This document shows positions 47,543 through 59,175 of a DNA stretch of 64,000 nt, piece after piece (position 1 is the first letter of the stretch; the number at the start of each line of letters is the position of its first letter). Source of the stretch: Heterostelium multicystogenum (lineage: Eukaryota > Evosea > Eumycetozoa > Acytosteliales > Acytosteliaceae); NCBI GenBank assembly GCA_003667245.1, contig RCNN01000060.1, positions 1 through 64,000 on the forward strand, given 5' to 3'. The notes beneath the pieces are model-generated. The model did no database searches. It had not been told where the DNA came from and was given only the letters and a program-made list of their open reading frames with translations. The translations under genes and the position numbers were made by a program.

Positions 47543-50500
47543 TCAAGTTAAATATAGTTGATGAACATCACTTTCTGAAAATGGTCTCTTACAACTTGGA
47601 CATCTTCTCTTTCTGGTATCGATATTTGAATATATACATTCCTTACAAAATACATGGAAACATTTGGCGATTACATGATTCTTTTGTCTATCATTACAAA
47701 TAGTACATCTTAATTTTTTGCTAGAGATTGGGAAAAATAAAGATTTTAATAACCAAACTATTGAGCGTTTTTATAATAGTGATCACTTACATTTACTAAT
47801 CTAATATCATCATCAGCTGTCGATGTTGTAGCAGTATTATTTTGTGTTGCTTTTTCTAATTTCTTTTTAAGTATTTGTTTCTCCTCCTATTTATATTATT
47901 ATTGAAAAGAGATTAGTAAACAACAATAATAATCGATAGATATTGACAATAATAAAAACTTACATCTAATCTTTTAGCTTTATCTATCTCTCTTTCTAGA
48001 GCAAATATAGAATCATCTGCTTTCTTCTTTAGTTCGGCATTCATTGCACCAAGGTGATCCCATTGGGTCTTTAACTCTGTAGAGTGAGCGGAAGTCTCTC
48101 TTACGAAACGCTTGTGTTTTTCTAGCTCAAAATTGCAGGTATGTAGCTCTTCGGTGACCTTTGACAATTGCTTTTGTAAAACTTGGCACTTGTCTTCGAT
48201 CTTTCGCCATAATTTCGGCTTGACTTTTCAACTTTTCTTCAGAGCGAGCAACCTTTTCTTCCATTGCAACGGTTGCCTCCTTAGTAAGACGAATGGTTTG
48301 CTGTGATTTGATGTTCTCTGCCATAAGATGTGCGTGTGTATCCTCCTTATCAGAGATCTGTTTAAGAAGTCTTGTGTTTTGTTCTTGCATCTGCTCGTAT
48401 GCCTTTCCCATGCTGTCAATCTCCATCATCAAAGCATCGAGCTCTTGCTTTTGGTTCTCCTGTGCCAACTTGCTAAGCTTCAAATTAACCTCTAGATCTT
48501 TGATGGCTAACTGATGTTTCTCTTGTAATTGGTTGACTTGCTCTTGATGTAGCTGCTTTGATTGCTCAACACTGGCCAAGCTCAATTTCAATTGCTCTAC
48601 CTCTTCCTTAAGCTTCTTCTCTGAGACTTGAAGTTCCAATACGTCTGCATTCACTGTAGAATTTGACTTTAATAATTCCAAAGATATTTGTAATTCTTTT
48701 TCTTTTTCACTGAGTTTCCTATTTAATGTCAGAATGGAACAAGTTGATTAGTAACTGTGCGAAACAGCATGAATCCAGCTATAATTGACTTACTTTTCGG
48801 ATATTTTTAATTCTTCATTTGTTTTTGTTAATTCGCTTATCTTGTCAGTGAAATTCTTGATCTCAAGATTCTTTAGCTCGATTTCTCTTTTAGCGTTGTT
48901 CTCGATTTGAGTGATTGCCTCCTTACCATCACGATAAGTTTCAATAGTTTGTTTAAGTTGTTCGATCTCTTTCTTCAACTTTTGAATATCAGAGTCCTTA
49001 GTCTCCAGTAACAGCCTTGACTCTGAAAGATACTCCTGTGATGGAATGCCTGGTAGTTTCTGGTCGATAATGTTGATAAGCTTCTCCTTTTCTGACTTCA
49101 ACTCTGTTGCTTCGCTCTCCAGCTGTTGGACACGACGCTCCAAGCCCTGGCGACGTTGCAACTCAAGTGCCTCGTAGTTCTCGCGATCTACACGACGTGC
49201 AATTGTAAGTTGTTGGAGCTCATGCTGAAGTTTAGCAAAGAGATTGGTCTTGATGTCTAACTCGTCGGAAACGACCTGTAATCTTTGACGTAGGATCTGG
49301 TAGGGCATTGAGTTGACTATACGATCCTCTGGAATGTTACGAATGTCAATTTGAATCTGTTGTAGCTCCTTCATTAAATTGGCCTTTTCTTCTCGCAGCT
49401 TTCTTGCCTCGTTAAGACGCGCCTCTGACTGACGTTGAAGTTCCTGATACTCCTCCGTGGATGTTACACTGGCATTTGTGCCACCATTTTCGCTTCCGAC
49501 TAACTTTGGTGTGGGAGGGCCATTTGTGGTGGTAGTTGTAGTGGAAGTCGAGGAGCTGAGTGAAGGTGATGACAAACGAATCGAAGGGATCTTGGGTATA
49601 TCGTCCTGCATCTTTATCAATCGCTTTCTCTCCAAGTGTAGGTCATCCAGTGATCTTTCCAACTCTGCTTTCAAGTCCTTGATATTGATCTGATAGAAAC
49701 CGGACTGATCGGCAAGATATGATGATTTATCTGTCAGATGCTTACACTGTTGCAACAATTTATCATAAGAACATTGCAATATTTGATTCTGTTGTGAAAG
49801 TTTATCATTTTCTTCTTTTAATAACTTTTCATAATCGGTACTATTCAAATCTTAACGAAAGCATTATGGTCAATATGAGAGCATAACAATAGAAATACCG
49901 TTGTATTAGCATACCTTTTGATGACTTTAATAAACGAAACAGTGAAGTTGATGTGAAATGCTCTCTCTCTACACAATCGGCTATCTTTGAAAATGCAACT
50001 TGTGTTTTTTTGATACGATTCTGAAGTAGCTGCTCCATGATATAATTTTCATCAAGTGATTGTGGCTCGTTAATATATGTTGTTAAGAAATTATATGACT
50101 CGACAAAATGATTACAATTATTACTATTATTATTACTATTTTCACTATTATTATTATTATTATTGTTGTTGTTGCTATCGTCTGCATCGGGTAATTCACC
50201 TATATTATTTGTTGAGCAAAGTTTATTAATAAACTTTTGAATATTTGAGATATTGTTGCAAATCAAAACTCATACCTGAACTTGTAGTTGCACATGACAA
50301 TCCTATTCCATTGGGTAATAGGCTATCTAAACTTGGCTCTAAATCTAATCGACTTGATAATATATTTAAACCGCTATTCAATTGATCCCAAACACGACAC
50401 AGACAACTTATAATCTCTTCGAAACTCTGAATCTTGTTGTTTAGAGTTTTTATCTTGTATTCCTTATCACTGATCTCTTGCTTCTGCTCTTCTACACGTA

Positions 50501-50827
50501 TCTTCATAGCTCTGTTTTGGAAGACCAACACATTTTGATCCTGTATACATACAAGAGTTGCACAATGAGTATATGTAATATGATTTATTGTTGGATTAGG
50601 TTGCTTACCTTTATGTCACCACCAATTAATCCAGAACTACTTGCACTCATGTTTGTACTCACGGCAAGTGGTGTATTACCTCCACTACTATTTGCAACAA
50701 CATTGCTACTAGTATTATTACTGCTACTCTCTGAAAGTGCAGCCCTTTTATTCGGTCTGCCACCGCCACTACTCTCCTCTAGAGACGATGATTCTCGACG
50801 CTTCTTATCATCGCTAACTTGATCCAT
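47543..50827 (-). CDS. bre1: Bre1-type RING E3 ubiquitin ligase (histone H2B)
   Basis: Start ATG at 50827 (MDQVSDDKKRRE); about seven exons. Clear introns include 50608-50541 (GTAAGC...ACAG) and about 50271-50206; others lie near 49910-49845, 48785-48715, 47960-47890 and 47790-47735. Ser/Asn-rich N-terminus, then about 700 residues of coiled coil. The C-terminal C3HC4 RING (about 47728-47570) reads LRCTICNDRQK, IAKCFHVFCKECI, RRCPSCKRPF and ends QLYLT, the typical Bre1/RNF20/RNF40 finger at the very C-terminus. A frame shift near 48200 interrupts the coiled coil. Bre1 with a Rad6-type E2 monoubiquitinates histone H2B in transcribed chromatin. The nuclear role is inferred from the family. Confidence 0.9.
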
Positions 50828-51821
50828 TTGGTTGGTGTTGTGTACCACTCACTCACTCGACACACTAGTTGCAATCTCTATTTTATTGTATTCTACTTGA
50901 ACTTCGCTAATTCTGTCCTTTGATCAACTACAACTACTAACTATGAAAGAATGGACAACTCTATGCTGATTCACTGATGATTTGTATTGAAAACTGGCAG
51001 TATGGGGTATCGTATCAAAGTGGGTCAAGCAATTGTAGGCAATGAAACACTGATGAAATGTTTGAATAAAATAAATAAATATTATTTCAATAAGACAGAT
51101 AATGTTGTTGATGATGAAATGTTGGTGCTATTGCAAAGTTGATTAAAGACCTGCTTGTATGTTTGTATGTATGTTTGTTTGTTTGGTAACAACGACTACA
51201 ACAATGAACAACAACAACCAACTTAATAGTCTATTAATGAGACCAATTTGACTTTTTCTAATTGAGTGTTGTAGACTCAGTCGTTTTGAAAATTTTTCAA
51301 ATTTTTGGCAATACACAGTGACACAAAAAATATTTTGCACAAAAATAAAAACTTTAAAAAAAAAAACGTTACACTTTAAACTGTAACATTTAAATTCAAA
51401 CAAACGTCGATTTGCTGATGTCAAACAAATAAACATTGGAGTAGTAGTAATAGAGCAAGGAAGTCTGTGGAGTACTCAATCGCTCACTTGACTATACTAC
51501 ATTTCGTATTAATTGTAGAAAAACTGGTTTTTATTAATCCATTACTTATTGAATATTGATGTCGATCTGAATTACTACAGTTGGGATAGAATGTGCATTG
51601 CATTGCAGAAGGACTATTACTAAAGTTGTTGATGATTTTAAAACTAGTTGGATGATGATTGAATGCTATTGTTGTTTTGTTGTTGAAATATATATACAAT
51701 TCTATATTATTATTATGTTGGTTGAATACTTATTAGGTGTGGACACTAATAAACTTTAGCAGATGAATAATTGTTGATAGTTATTGCTAGTAGTTAATGA
51801 AAAAAACAGGGATTGATGCTT
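50828..51821. other. Intergenic, 1 kb
   Basis: 5' region of the bre1 gene and 3' flank of the eIF1 gene. Short open frames on the minus strand (51143-51436, 51484-51699) are Phe/Asn/Ile-rich and look like chance; nothing else seen. Confidence 0.45.
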
Positions 51822-52212
51822 TTAAGCTCCGTGTACTTTAACATTATTCTTTGGGACGATTTTTTCCTCTACCAAGAAATGAGCTGTTTCCTTTCTGTGA
51901 TCACCTTGAAGTTGAATAACATTACCAAGTTGTTCGTCTTCGATGATATTACCGTTGCAGTTGAAAGTTGTCTTGAAGTGCTTCAAAATCTTTTTGAAAT
52001 TAATATTCTTTGGGAGACCTTCGATAGTAGTTAAAGCTTTACGACCACTTCTTTGGAAAACACGAATGTGAATATATTGAATACTTGAATCTCCTCCAAG
52101 TTCAGAGTCGTCGGCAAAGGGATCTAAAATCAAACCAATGTTAATAACAAGTAGTCTAAATTGATAAGTATCATAACATACCTGCAGAGCTAAGATTTTG
52201 AATTGAGCTCAT
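51822..52212 (-). CDS. eif1: Translation initiation factor eIF1 (SUI1)
   Basis: Two exons: 52212-52182 encodes MSSIQNLSSA, and 52123-51822 follows after the intron 52181-52124 (GTATGT...TTTAG), joined in phase as A-DPFADDS. The product is 110 residues, the normal eIF1 size. SUI1 landmarks: YIHIRVFQRSGRKALTTIEGLP, FKTTFNCNGNI, GNVIQLQGDHR and the VKVHGA end. eIF1 binds the 40S subunit near the P site and enforces AUG selection. No frame errors. Confidence 0.96.
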
Positions 52213-53295
52213 ACGTAAGCGATTAGGAAATTATAAACAACTGAGGGTTGCGGAAGCAAGCAAAAAAAACTAAGAAATAAAAAAACTAAATATTGAAAAA
52301 AACAAGTTAATATAAATTGAATTATTATTACAGTTTTATGAACAACTACACTTTTAAATAGTATTTATGATTATGATTTAAGTCATTGAGATATTGATTC
52401 ATCAAGAAATTTGAATAGTATCTTAGGCGGTGATGTGGTCAATACTAATAATTATCCCAGATTGATCATCATTATTATTATTATTATTATTATGGCTATT
52501 ATGATTATTACTGGATTGCCATTGATTGATTAGAGTTTATTAACTGTATGATAATACTATAAAAGTGGAGTTGTCCATGTTGTTTTCCTTTACCTTTGTT
52601 TTCAAAAAAATGAAAAAAAAAAGAGAGTGAAATCTATTAAAACTCAAAATATTGTTAAATAAAAATAAATACAATATTAAAATAAAAAATAAATTAAATT
52701 TCGCTACCCCTAAATTTGACAACTTAACTGTTTAAACGTTACCCCCGTTTTTCATAATATGAAGGTTTTACAATGTTATTGAAAATGAAGTCAACAAGTC
52801 AATATAATTTCATTATCAATTTATTATTATTATTGTCTAAAATATATACATATACAACTTTAGTTATTAACAGAATGATTTAAATTAAGTAGATGTTATT
52901 GTTTATTTTTCTGAAAATTCAATTACAATTGATATTAGTAATAAGCTTGTTTTGTAATTTTCTTATAATTATTAGCACTCTTTTTAAAGCAATTCTAATG
53001 AATCATAGAATTGTAGTTTTTTTTAATTGAATGAGCAACTAACAGTAGTTATATGGTAACAATTTAGAGTCTAAAATAGTAAATATTTTTACTTTTTGGT
53101 AGATCTAAAAAAATAATTCCTACCATACTATATAAAAGAAAATGTATTTACTAGTGTAATCTTGATTTCTATTTTGGAATAATAAATCCAAAGTCTGTTT
53201 ACTATTTATAATTGAAGTCAGTTAGTTCAACTATTTAAATTAATTTCTAATTTTAAAATATTTATATAAATAAATAAATATACATATTTATAACA
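52213..53295. other. Intergenic, 1.1 kb
   Basis: eIF1 promoter side and upstream region of a small gene. It contains a TTA microsatellite near 52470-52492; otherwise AT-rich with no gene. Confidence 0.45.
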
Positions 53296-53409
53296 ATGAG
53301 AAACGCTACAAGAAATATGGTTTTCAAAACCAAAAAGACTATGCATAAGATCCATGTCAAGATAATGGGAACCAAAATATATAAGAGAATCAAGTTTGGA
53401 AAGGAATAA
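53296..53409 (+). CDS. Small basic protein, 37 residues
   Basis: ATG at 53296, stop at 53407-53409. Not recognised. The peptide is Lys/Arg-rich (about 14 of 37), starts MRNATRNMVFKTKK and ends KIYKRIKFGKE. The stretch is visibly richer in G and C than the 500 bp on either side, and the ATG is preceded by AACA, a usual dictyostelid start context. No TM segment. It could be a tiny RNA-binding or ribosome-associated protein, or a conserved short coding exon. Function unknown. Confidence 0.5.
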   Translation: MRNATRNMVFKTKKTMHKIHVKIMGTKIYKRIKFGKE

Positions 53410-53808
53410 AGAATTTAAATTTAAATAAAAATTCAATGGTAACTTAAAATATTATGAACCTGATTAGTATCAAATAACTAATATTACTTTTCAATACAAG
53501 TATATAATGTATATTCCAATTAAACAATAAATAAACAAGTTAAATATTTAATTAAAAAATGTTTGTTTTTATTTAAAGGATACATTATTTTGTGTAGAAT
53601 GTAATTATTCTTTGGGAGCTTTATTATTTAAATAGATTAATAAAGCATTGTACTAATGTGGGTTATGGTTCGCTTTCGATTGTTGTCATCTATGATTGGT
53701 TATGGTTTATTACAATATTATTATATATTTAAATAAATAAATTGATTGAAAAGGATGACTATTATTACTATTATTATCATTGGATATATTGTTATTAGTT
53801 CTTATCAA
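53410..53808. other. Intergenic, 0.4 kb
   Basis: AT-rich 3' flank; nothing seen. Confidence 0.5.
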
Positions 53809-54997
53809 TTAAGAGAGTGATAAGAATTTATCTTTGGTCTCCCAATATCTATCGAATCGTGCTTTACCATATTCTAGGTAGTCGAAATCGATTTCTGAGT
53901 TCATGGCCTGAACAATTGACCAGAAACCCCAGAACAAATGGGATGAAAGTGAAAATTGGTTGGATTCTACATAGAGTTGACGTATTTGCTCGTCGGTTGG
54001 CTTCTCGCCCTTGTTGAGTACAGTGAGGTATTCTTGAATGAAGACGTTTTTGTTGCTCCTCGGTTGGATAGAGAGAGTAGTCTGGACCGAAACCTGCGTA
54101 TTCATTAAAATGATTGCCTATTTCAAATCCTCTAAAGTTGTAGTTGGCGTATTCAAAATCGATGAAAGATGCTTTCTCTTCGCCATCGACGATAATGTTA
54201 CGTGAGAGCAAATCGTTGTGGCAGAAAACAATGGGTGAGTTCAATTTGGAGAGTGTCTCTTCCAATTTCTTGAATTCTTGTTTCATCTCTGAGACTCTTA
54301 ATGACTTGTATGTTTCCTGACGCTTTTCATCTGGATATACTTCTGGTGCCAATGCTGCCCACTTTCTAATTGTGTTCCAAACTGATGGTTGCTTACGAGT
54401 TGGCATCTCGAGTGAATGCCATTCACCGACTTCTCTTGCAATTAATCTTTGTAATTTTGGATCACCAAGGTCTATATTGGAAAATATTTCAATTAGTGAG
54501 ACCATACATAAATTGATTGATATTATTATTGTAACTGTATTTACCTTGATGTTCTAATGGTCTACCTGGAATGAAGCCATAAATACAACCATTATCGAAT
54601 AATCCATAGAATTTGGCACCCAAACCATTCAAATCTGCTTCTGTTTGTACGACCAATTCATTCTTTCTATCAATGATTTCCTCTGATTTATATCCATAAA
54701 GTCTAATTACAACGGGCAAATCTCTTGCCTTTGGTTCAATCGATTTATCTTCAACTAAATATACTATATTATTCAAATGTTGATTATTAGTAATAGAAGT
54801 TGGTAAATTCATCGGAGAATTCAAAACCTACAAATATTGGTAATTCCACCATTCAATCTGGTGATTGATAATTGCTCGTCAGATGAGTCTTGATATTCAG
54901 GTACAAAATGACGAGCAATATCTCTCAAACCTTGATCTATATTATCCTTTTGTACTGTATAGTGAAATACATCATAGGTTGTCTTTGTTTTAATCAT
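53809..54997 (-). CDS. Ethanolamine kinase
   Basis: Start ATG at 54997 (MIKTKTTYDVFHYT). An intron at 54544-54472 joins HQ to DLGDPKLQRLIARE in phase. Kinase marks: GGITNICR (nucleotide loop), VVIRLYG, a GFIPGRPL linker, FCHNDLLSRNIIVDG (Brenner motif, about 54228-54185) and FIDFEYANYNFRGFEIGNHFNEYAG (choline-kinase motif). These match ethanolamine kinases better than choline kinases because of the NYxxFEIGNHFNE stretch. It phosphorylates ethanolamine in the first step of the CDP-ethanolamine route to phosphatidylethanolamine. Frame shifts near 54833 and 54060 interrupt it. About 370 residues. Confidence 0.88.
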
Positions 54998-56380
54998 GAT
55001 TATTATTAATTAAAATATAATAATTATTTTAGAAATATATTTATAATTGTTATAAAATTAAATTGGGATTGAATATGTAGTTTTGTTGTTGTCGATAAAG
55101 TCAAAAGTGTCAAATCGAAAAAGGTGATACAACAAAGCAAATTATTAATTAATTTTAAAAATAAATATAAAATCAACTATTATATAATATTAGTTATATT
55201 TATATGATTACCGTTGGTGGTTTATTAATAATCAATAAAGTAAGATAATAGATTAATTAAAAACCAGGCTTGCAAAAGTATGAAATGAATATATAAATGA
55301 ATTCAAAACTATGCTTCTTTGAGTGACAAGACTGTCTTTTGCTTTTCTATTCAAAACCTTTCTTTTTAAAGTTAAGAATAATTGATACTATACAGCGCTG
55401 CTGGAGGAAGAGTAATATGACACAACTATTATATAAATATATCGCTTATAGCTAGCTAGTCAATGATAGAGTGTTAAATATGTGTTAACGTGTTAAATGT
55501 GTAAATGTGTTGGTGTTAATTGCAAATATGATTACTGTACTTTATTTATTTGGAGGGTAAATTAAAGTAAAGTATCTTATAAAAATAGAAATAATATTTA
55601 AATGCTATACTATTTTATTATATTGATAGTGTATGATATAATTATGATACTATTAAGGTACGTAGTTTTATAAAAGTATTTTGTATTTTATTTCTGTTAA
55701 TGTATCCAATAATAATAATTAAAAAAAGTACATTCCTGAAGATTATTTGATATTTTCAAAATTGTCAAAAAAAATAACTTTCAAACGAATGTTTTTTTAG
55801 GGGGCTCCCATCTTGCTGGGGGTTAGATTTCAATTGGAAAACTAGTATTTCCCAATTGTGCACCTCCTGAGAAAAATAAATTGAATTTTATTTGGTTTTA
55901 TTTAATTTTTATTTTTGGATGGTGACTCTACCAGTAATACAGTATGTTTGCATCGGATAAATGTTCAATTGTTCAGTTCAACAACGTTGTTTGGTATCGA
56001 GTTGCTAACAGCACCCAGACATCGACCAGTAAAGGAAATCAATGATTCTTGTCAGCAGTCTCACAATAGGATCTAGATGTACAACCAACTTAGTTTGAAT
56101 TTAAATTAAACTAATGAATAATTTATTGATTGAGCACATTACCACACCTTCTCCTTTCCCTCCCCTTCTCCTTTTGATTTTTCATATTAAAAACCTATTA
56201 ATTATTGTGTTTATGATGTCGTGGACTTGAAAAGTCGGAGTATTATTGTAATTTGTTTGATGAAAGAATAAATAAATAAATAGTTTATTGCTGTTAGTTT
56301 GGTATTGGTTTTGTTGTCCGATTGTTGTTAATATGTAATAAATGAAGAGACACCTGGCGTTTCTGTTCAGCAGCATCAGT
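54998..56380. other. Intergenic, 1.4 kb
   Basis: AT-rich spacer between the ethanolamine kinase start and the RhoGAP 3' end. A GC-richer patch near 55800-55870 contains an imperfect inverted repeat (CAATTGGAAA...TTTCCCAATTG). No gene recognised. Confidence 0.4.
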
Positions 56381-59175
56381 CTACTCTTTTCTATTTTCCC
56401 ATATGGAAGTCAGGTTTTTGACAGAGTCGTGGTTGCGTGTTACTACACGGTCACTGCTTACCATAACCAATCCACTTTGGTTATTGTGGAGATGTGATAG
56501 TGTTGATGGCGATTGTATGCTTGATTGCTGATGCTTCAGCGAAGATGATGACGTTGATAATAATACATTTGGTTTGGATGAAGTACTTGATTTCGAGGTG
56601 CTTGATGGCGCTTTGCTGCTGAAATGGTGTGAAGTGAATTGGGGTAGTGATGGTGATGTGTTTGATCTTGATGATATATTTAGGGTTGGTCGTTTGAGGT
56701 AGGTGTTCTGCTGAGGTTTATCGGTGCTGCCGTTGCTGTTGGCGAGTTGGTGTAGATTCTTTGACGATGTTGAAGCTGGTGCGTTGCTCTGTGGCATGGC
56801 GAAGTTCTTTACATTGTGGTAGGTCACCTTTGACTTTACACTGCTGCTGCTACTGCTGCCACTATTAATGCTAGTGGTACCGTGCTTTGTTTTAATTGAA
56901 TCCAATGTAGATTTGACACTAGGATTGCTACTGTTATCGACAATATTGATTGGCTTTTCCTTTTGGTTCATTTGATTACTAGTATTACAGTTATTGTTGT
57001 TGTTCTTATTATATTCCACTACACCCACTTTAGCGTTTGATTGTTCCACTTCCTTTTCGTTGTTCATATTCAAATGTTCTACAGCTACTTTCAATTCTTC
57101 TGTTTCATCGTCAGCATCTTCATCATCGTCTTCCTCTTGAATAGTAACAAGCTGATCGGCTGTGCCTACTTTAGATATAGATAGCGCGACATCGGCTTGC
57201 TCGGCTACAGTTTCGAGGTGTGAGGCATTGTTGTTTTCCAATTTCTGTTGGTCTTTGAGTGCCTTGAATATGTTCAGTAAAGATGGTACATCTGAAGGAT
57301 TATAGAGATCGCCTGCATTATCATTTGAGAGACATCTTTGTCTTGTGGGAGTCTCTTCATTCGCAAGTGGACTGCTACTATTCTTGGCGCTATCTAGATC
57401 GCTAGAGTCCGTATCATTATCGTCAGTGTCGCTAGTAGTCACTCCACTCTTGTTTAAATGCCATGACAAGGGTCTGCCCTTGCTTTCAAGAGATATTGTC
57501 TTTCCACCTCTCTTGAGATGAACGCCACCATTCTCGTGCTCGGGCTTTGACTTTTGTTGTTCAAATAGCACTGACAATCTGACCATTCTTGTATTGGATC
57601 TTCTTCTTCTTCTGCTTGCAGTGCCACTCGTTGACTTGACGAGTGGAATAGTGACAGGCGAACTATTTGAGTTGCTCTCACCGTCGGCATTGTCATTCTC
57701 TGTAGTTCTATTATCATCAGATTGTTCTGTTGTTGTTGATGCTGGTACTATTGGTACATCGACACCAAAGATGATTTCATAGTCTTCAATGAGCTTGGTG
57801 ACAACGTCAATGCATGAGCAATCGAAAGAATGAATCAGAGTTGGTGCAAAGCAAACTGCTAAATTGTAGGAGCTCATCTTATTGAATTCCTCATTGATAG
57901 ATACTGCATGCAGCAGCTCAAATAGATATCTTAAAGTCAGATATGGTCCTTTGCTAAGTTCAATCTTCAATAGATCTTTCAATTGTCCACTAATTTCCTG
58001 TTGTTTATCCAAGTTTTGTTCTATAGTCATCGAGAATATCGCGGTTGTTTGTAATGTTAGTAATCATGGCTAGGTTGAGTTGAATCGTAGTATCATCATA
58101 CCATATAGTTCTGATATTTGTTTATGTAGATTGTATGGGAATATGGGTGCTGATCTATCTCTAAGTAGTTGTTTCAGTAGACCTGCAATGTTGTGTGGTT
58201 CCCTGTATTCTGAGAGGTCCACCTCATTGGCTGATGCCATTGCCTGTTTGAGTCGTTGCAGCTCCATGCTGTTAGCAGACTCCCTGAACAGTCCAGGCAC
58301 CTTCAGTGCTTTTTCAAAGAGATATTCAATGGACAATTTGATTGCTTTTGGAATATCGGTGTAATCCTCTGTGGACTACAATGGAGATCCAAGAAAAGAT
58401 ATTCGTTAGCATCAGTCTATCGTGTCTTACAGATAATGTATATACATACTGATTCGATTGGTTCAATAAATCTTGATTTTCTTTGCGATCCGTATCCATT
58501 GTTTGTATTGCTGGCAGAGATCGAGTTGTTTGGTGAAGATGGGTTGCTGTTGGCAGACAGCAGAGTTGGTTGTACAATTTCATTGAAGGGTATATTTTGC
58601 AGGTTGGTCGTATATTGTTGTGTCAATCCCGATTTCAATTGCATTTCGGCTATCTCTTTCTTGAGTTTGTTGTTCACTTTAACACGACGAATTGCCGCTG
58701 CAAATCTAGAAGGTTTCTTATTTTTTCCGGAAGTGTCTTTGATTTGGGTGTTGGGCGAGGAGTCGGCGCTCTTTGAAAGCGGCAGATCGGCTCCATCCGA
58801 TAAATCATCATTGGATCTCGGTGAGTTTGGAGGAGATCTGGCGGGAGAACCAGAGTAGTCGCTTCCATAGCTTGTGTTAAGACTAGGAGTAGACGAAACC
58901 AAATCTTTTCTGCCAGATGCCACAAAATTCGGAATATTATTTCCAGACGAACTCAAGCTATTGTTTTCGTCCTTATTGGATTTTGGTGAATTTTGTTGTT
59001 GCTGCTGCTGTTGTTGTTGTTGTTGATATAATAATTTTAGATTTGGAGTACTATTGGAATGCAGGTGGAATATATTGAATTTTTTCTTTGATTGCACACG
59101 CTGATATTGAGGTGGAGTTGTATTGTTGCTTGAAACCCCGCTAGCTGAGCTATTACCTGAATCACTGGTACTCAT
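56381..59175 (-). CDS. RhoGAP-domain protein with low-complexity tails
   Basis: Start ATG at 59175. Introns 58449-58376 and 58101-58021 join in phase (ES-STEDYT and LY-EQNLDK). About 880 residues. The N-terminus is Ser/Asn/Pro-rich with an 11-Gln run and a basic patch (RFAAAIRRVKVNNKLKKE). The RhoGAP domain spans about 58360-57790: VPGLFRESANSMELQRLK carries the arginine finger, followed by LKQLLRDRSAPIFP, a KGPYLTLRYLFELLHAV helix and SSYNLAVCFAPTLI, which are the core RhoGAP helices. The C-terminal 450 residues are Ser/Asn/acidic low complexity. It probably stimulates GTP hydrolysis by Rac-type GTPases in the cytoskeleton. Uninterrupted frames in all three exons. Confidence 0.9.

Noticed and set aside
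56381..59175. Plus-strand Leu/Ser-rich frames opposite the RhoGAP gene
   Set aside because: Complement of Ser/Gln/Asn repeats in the real frame.
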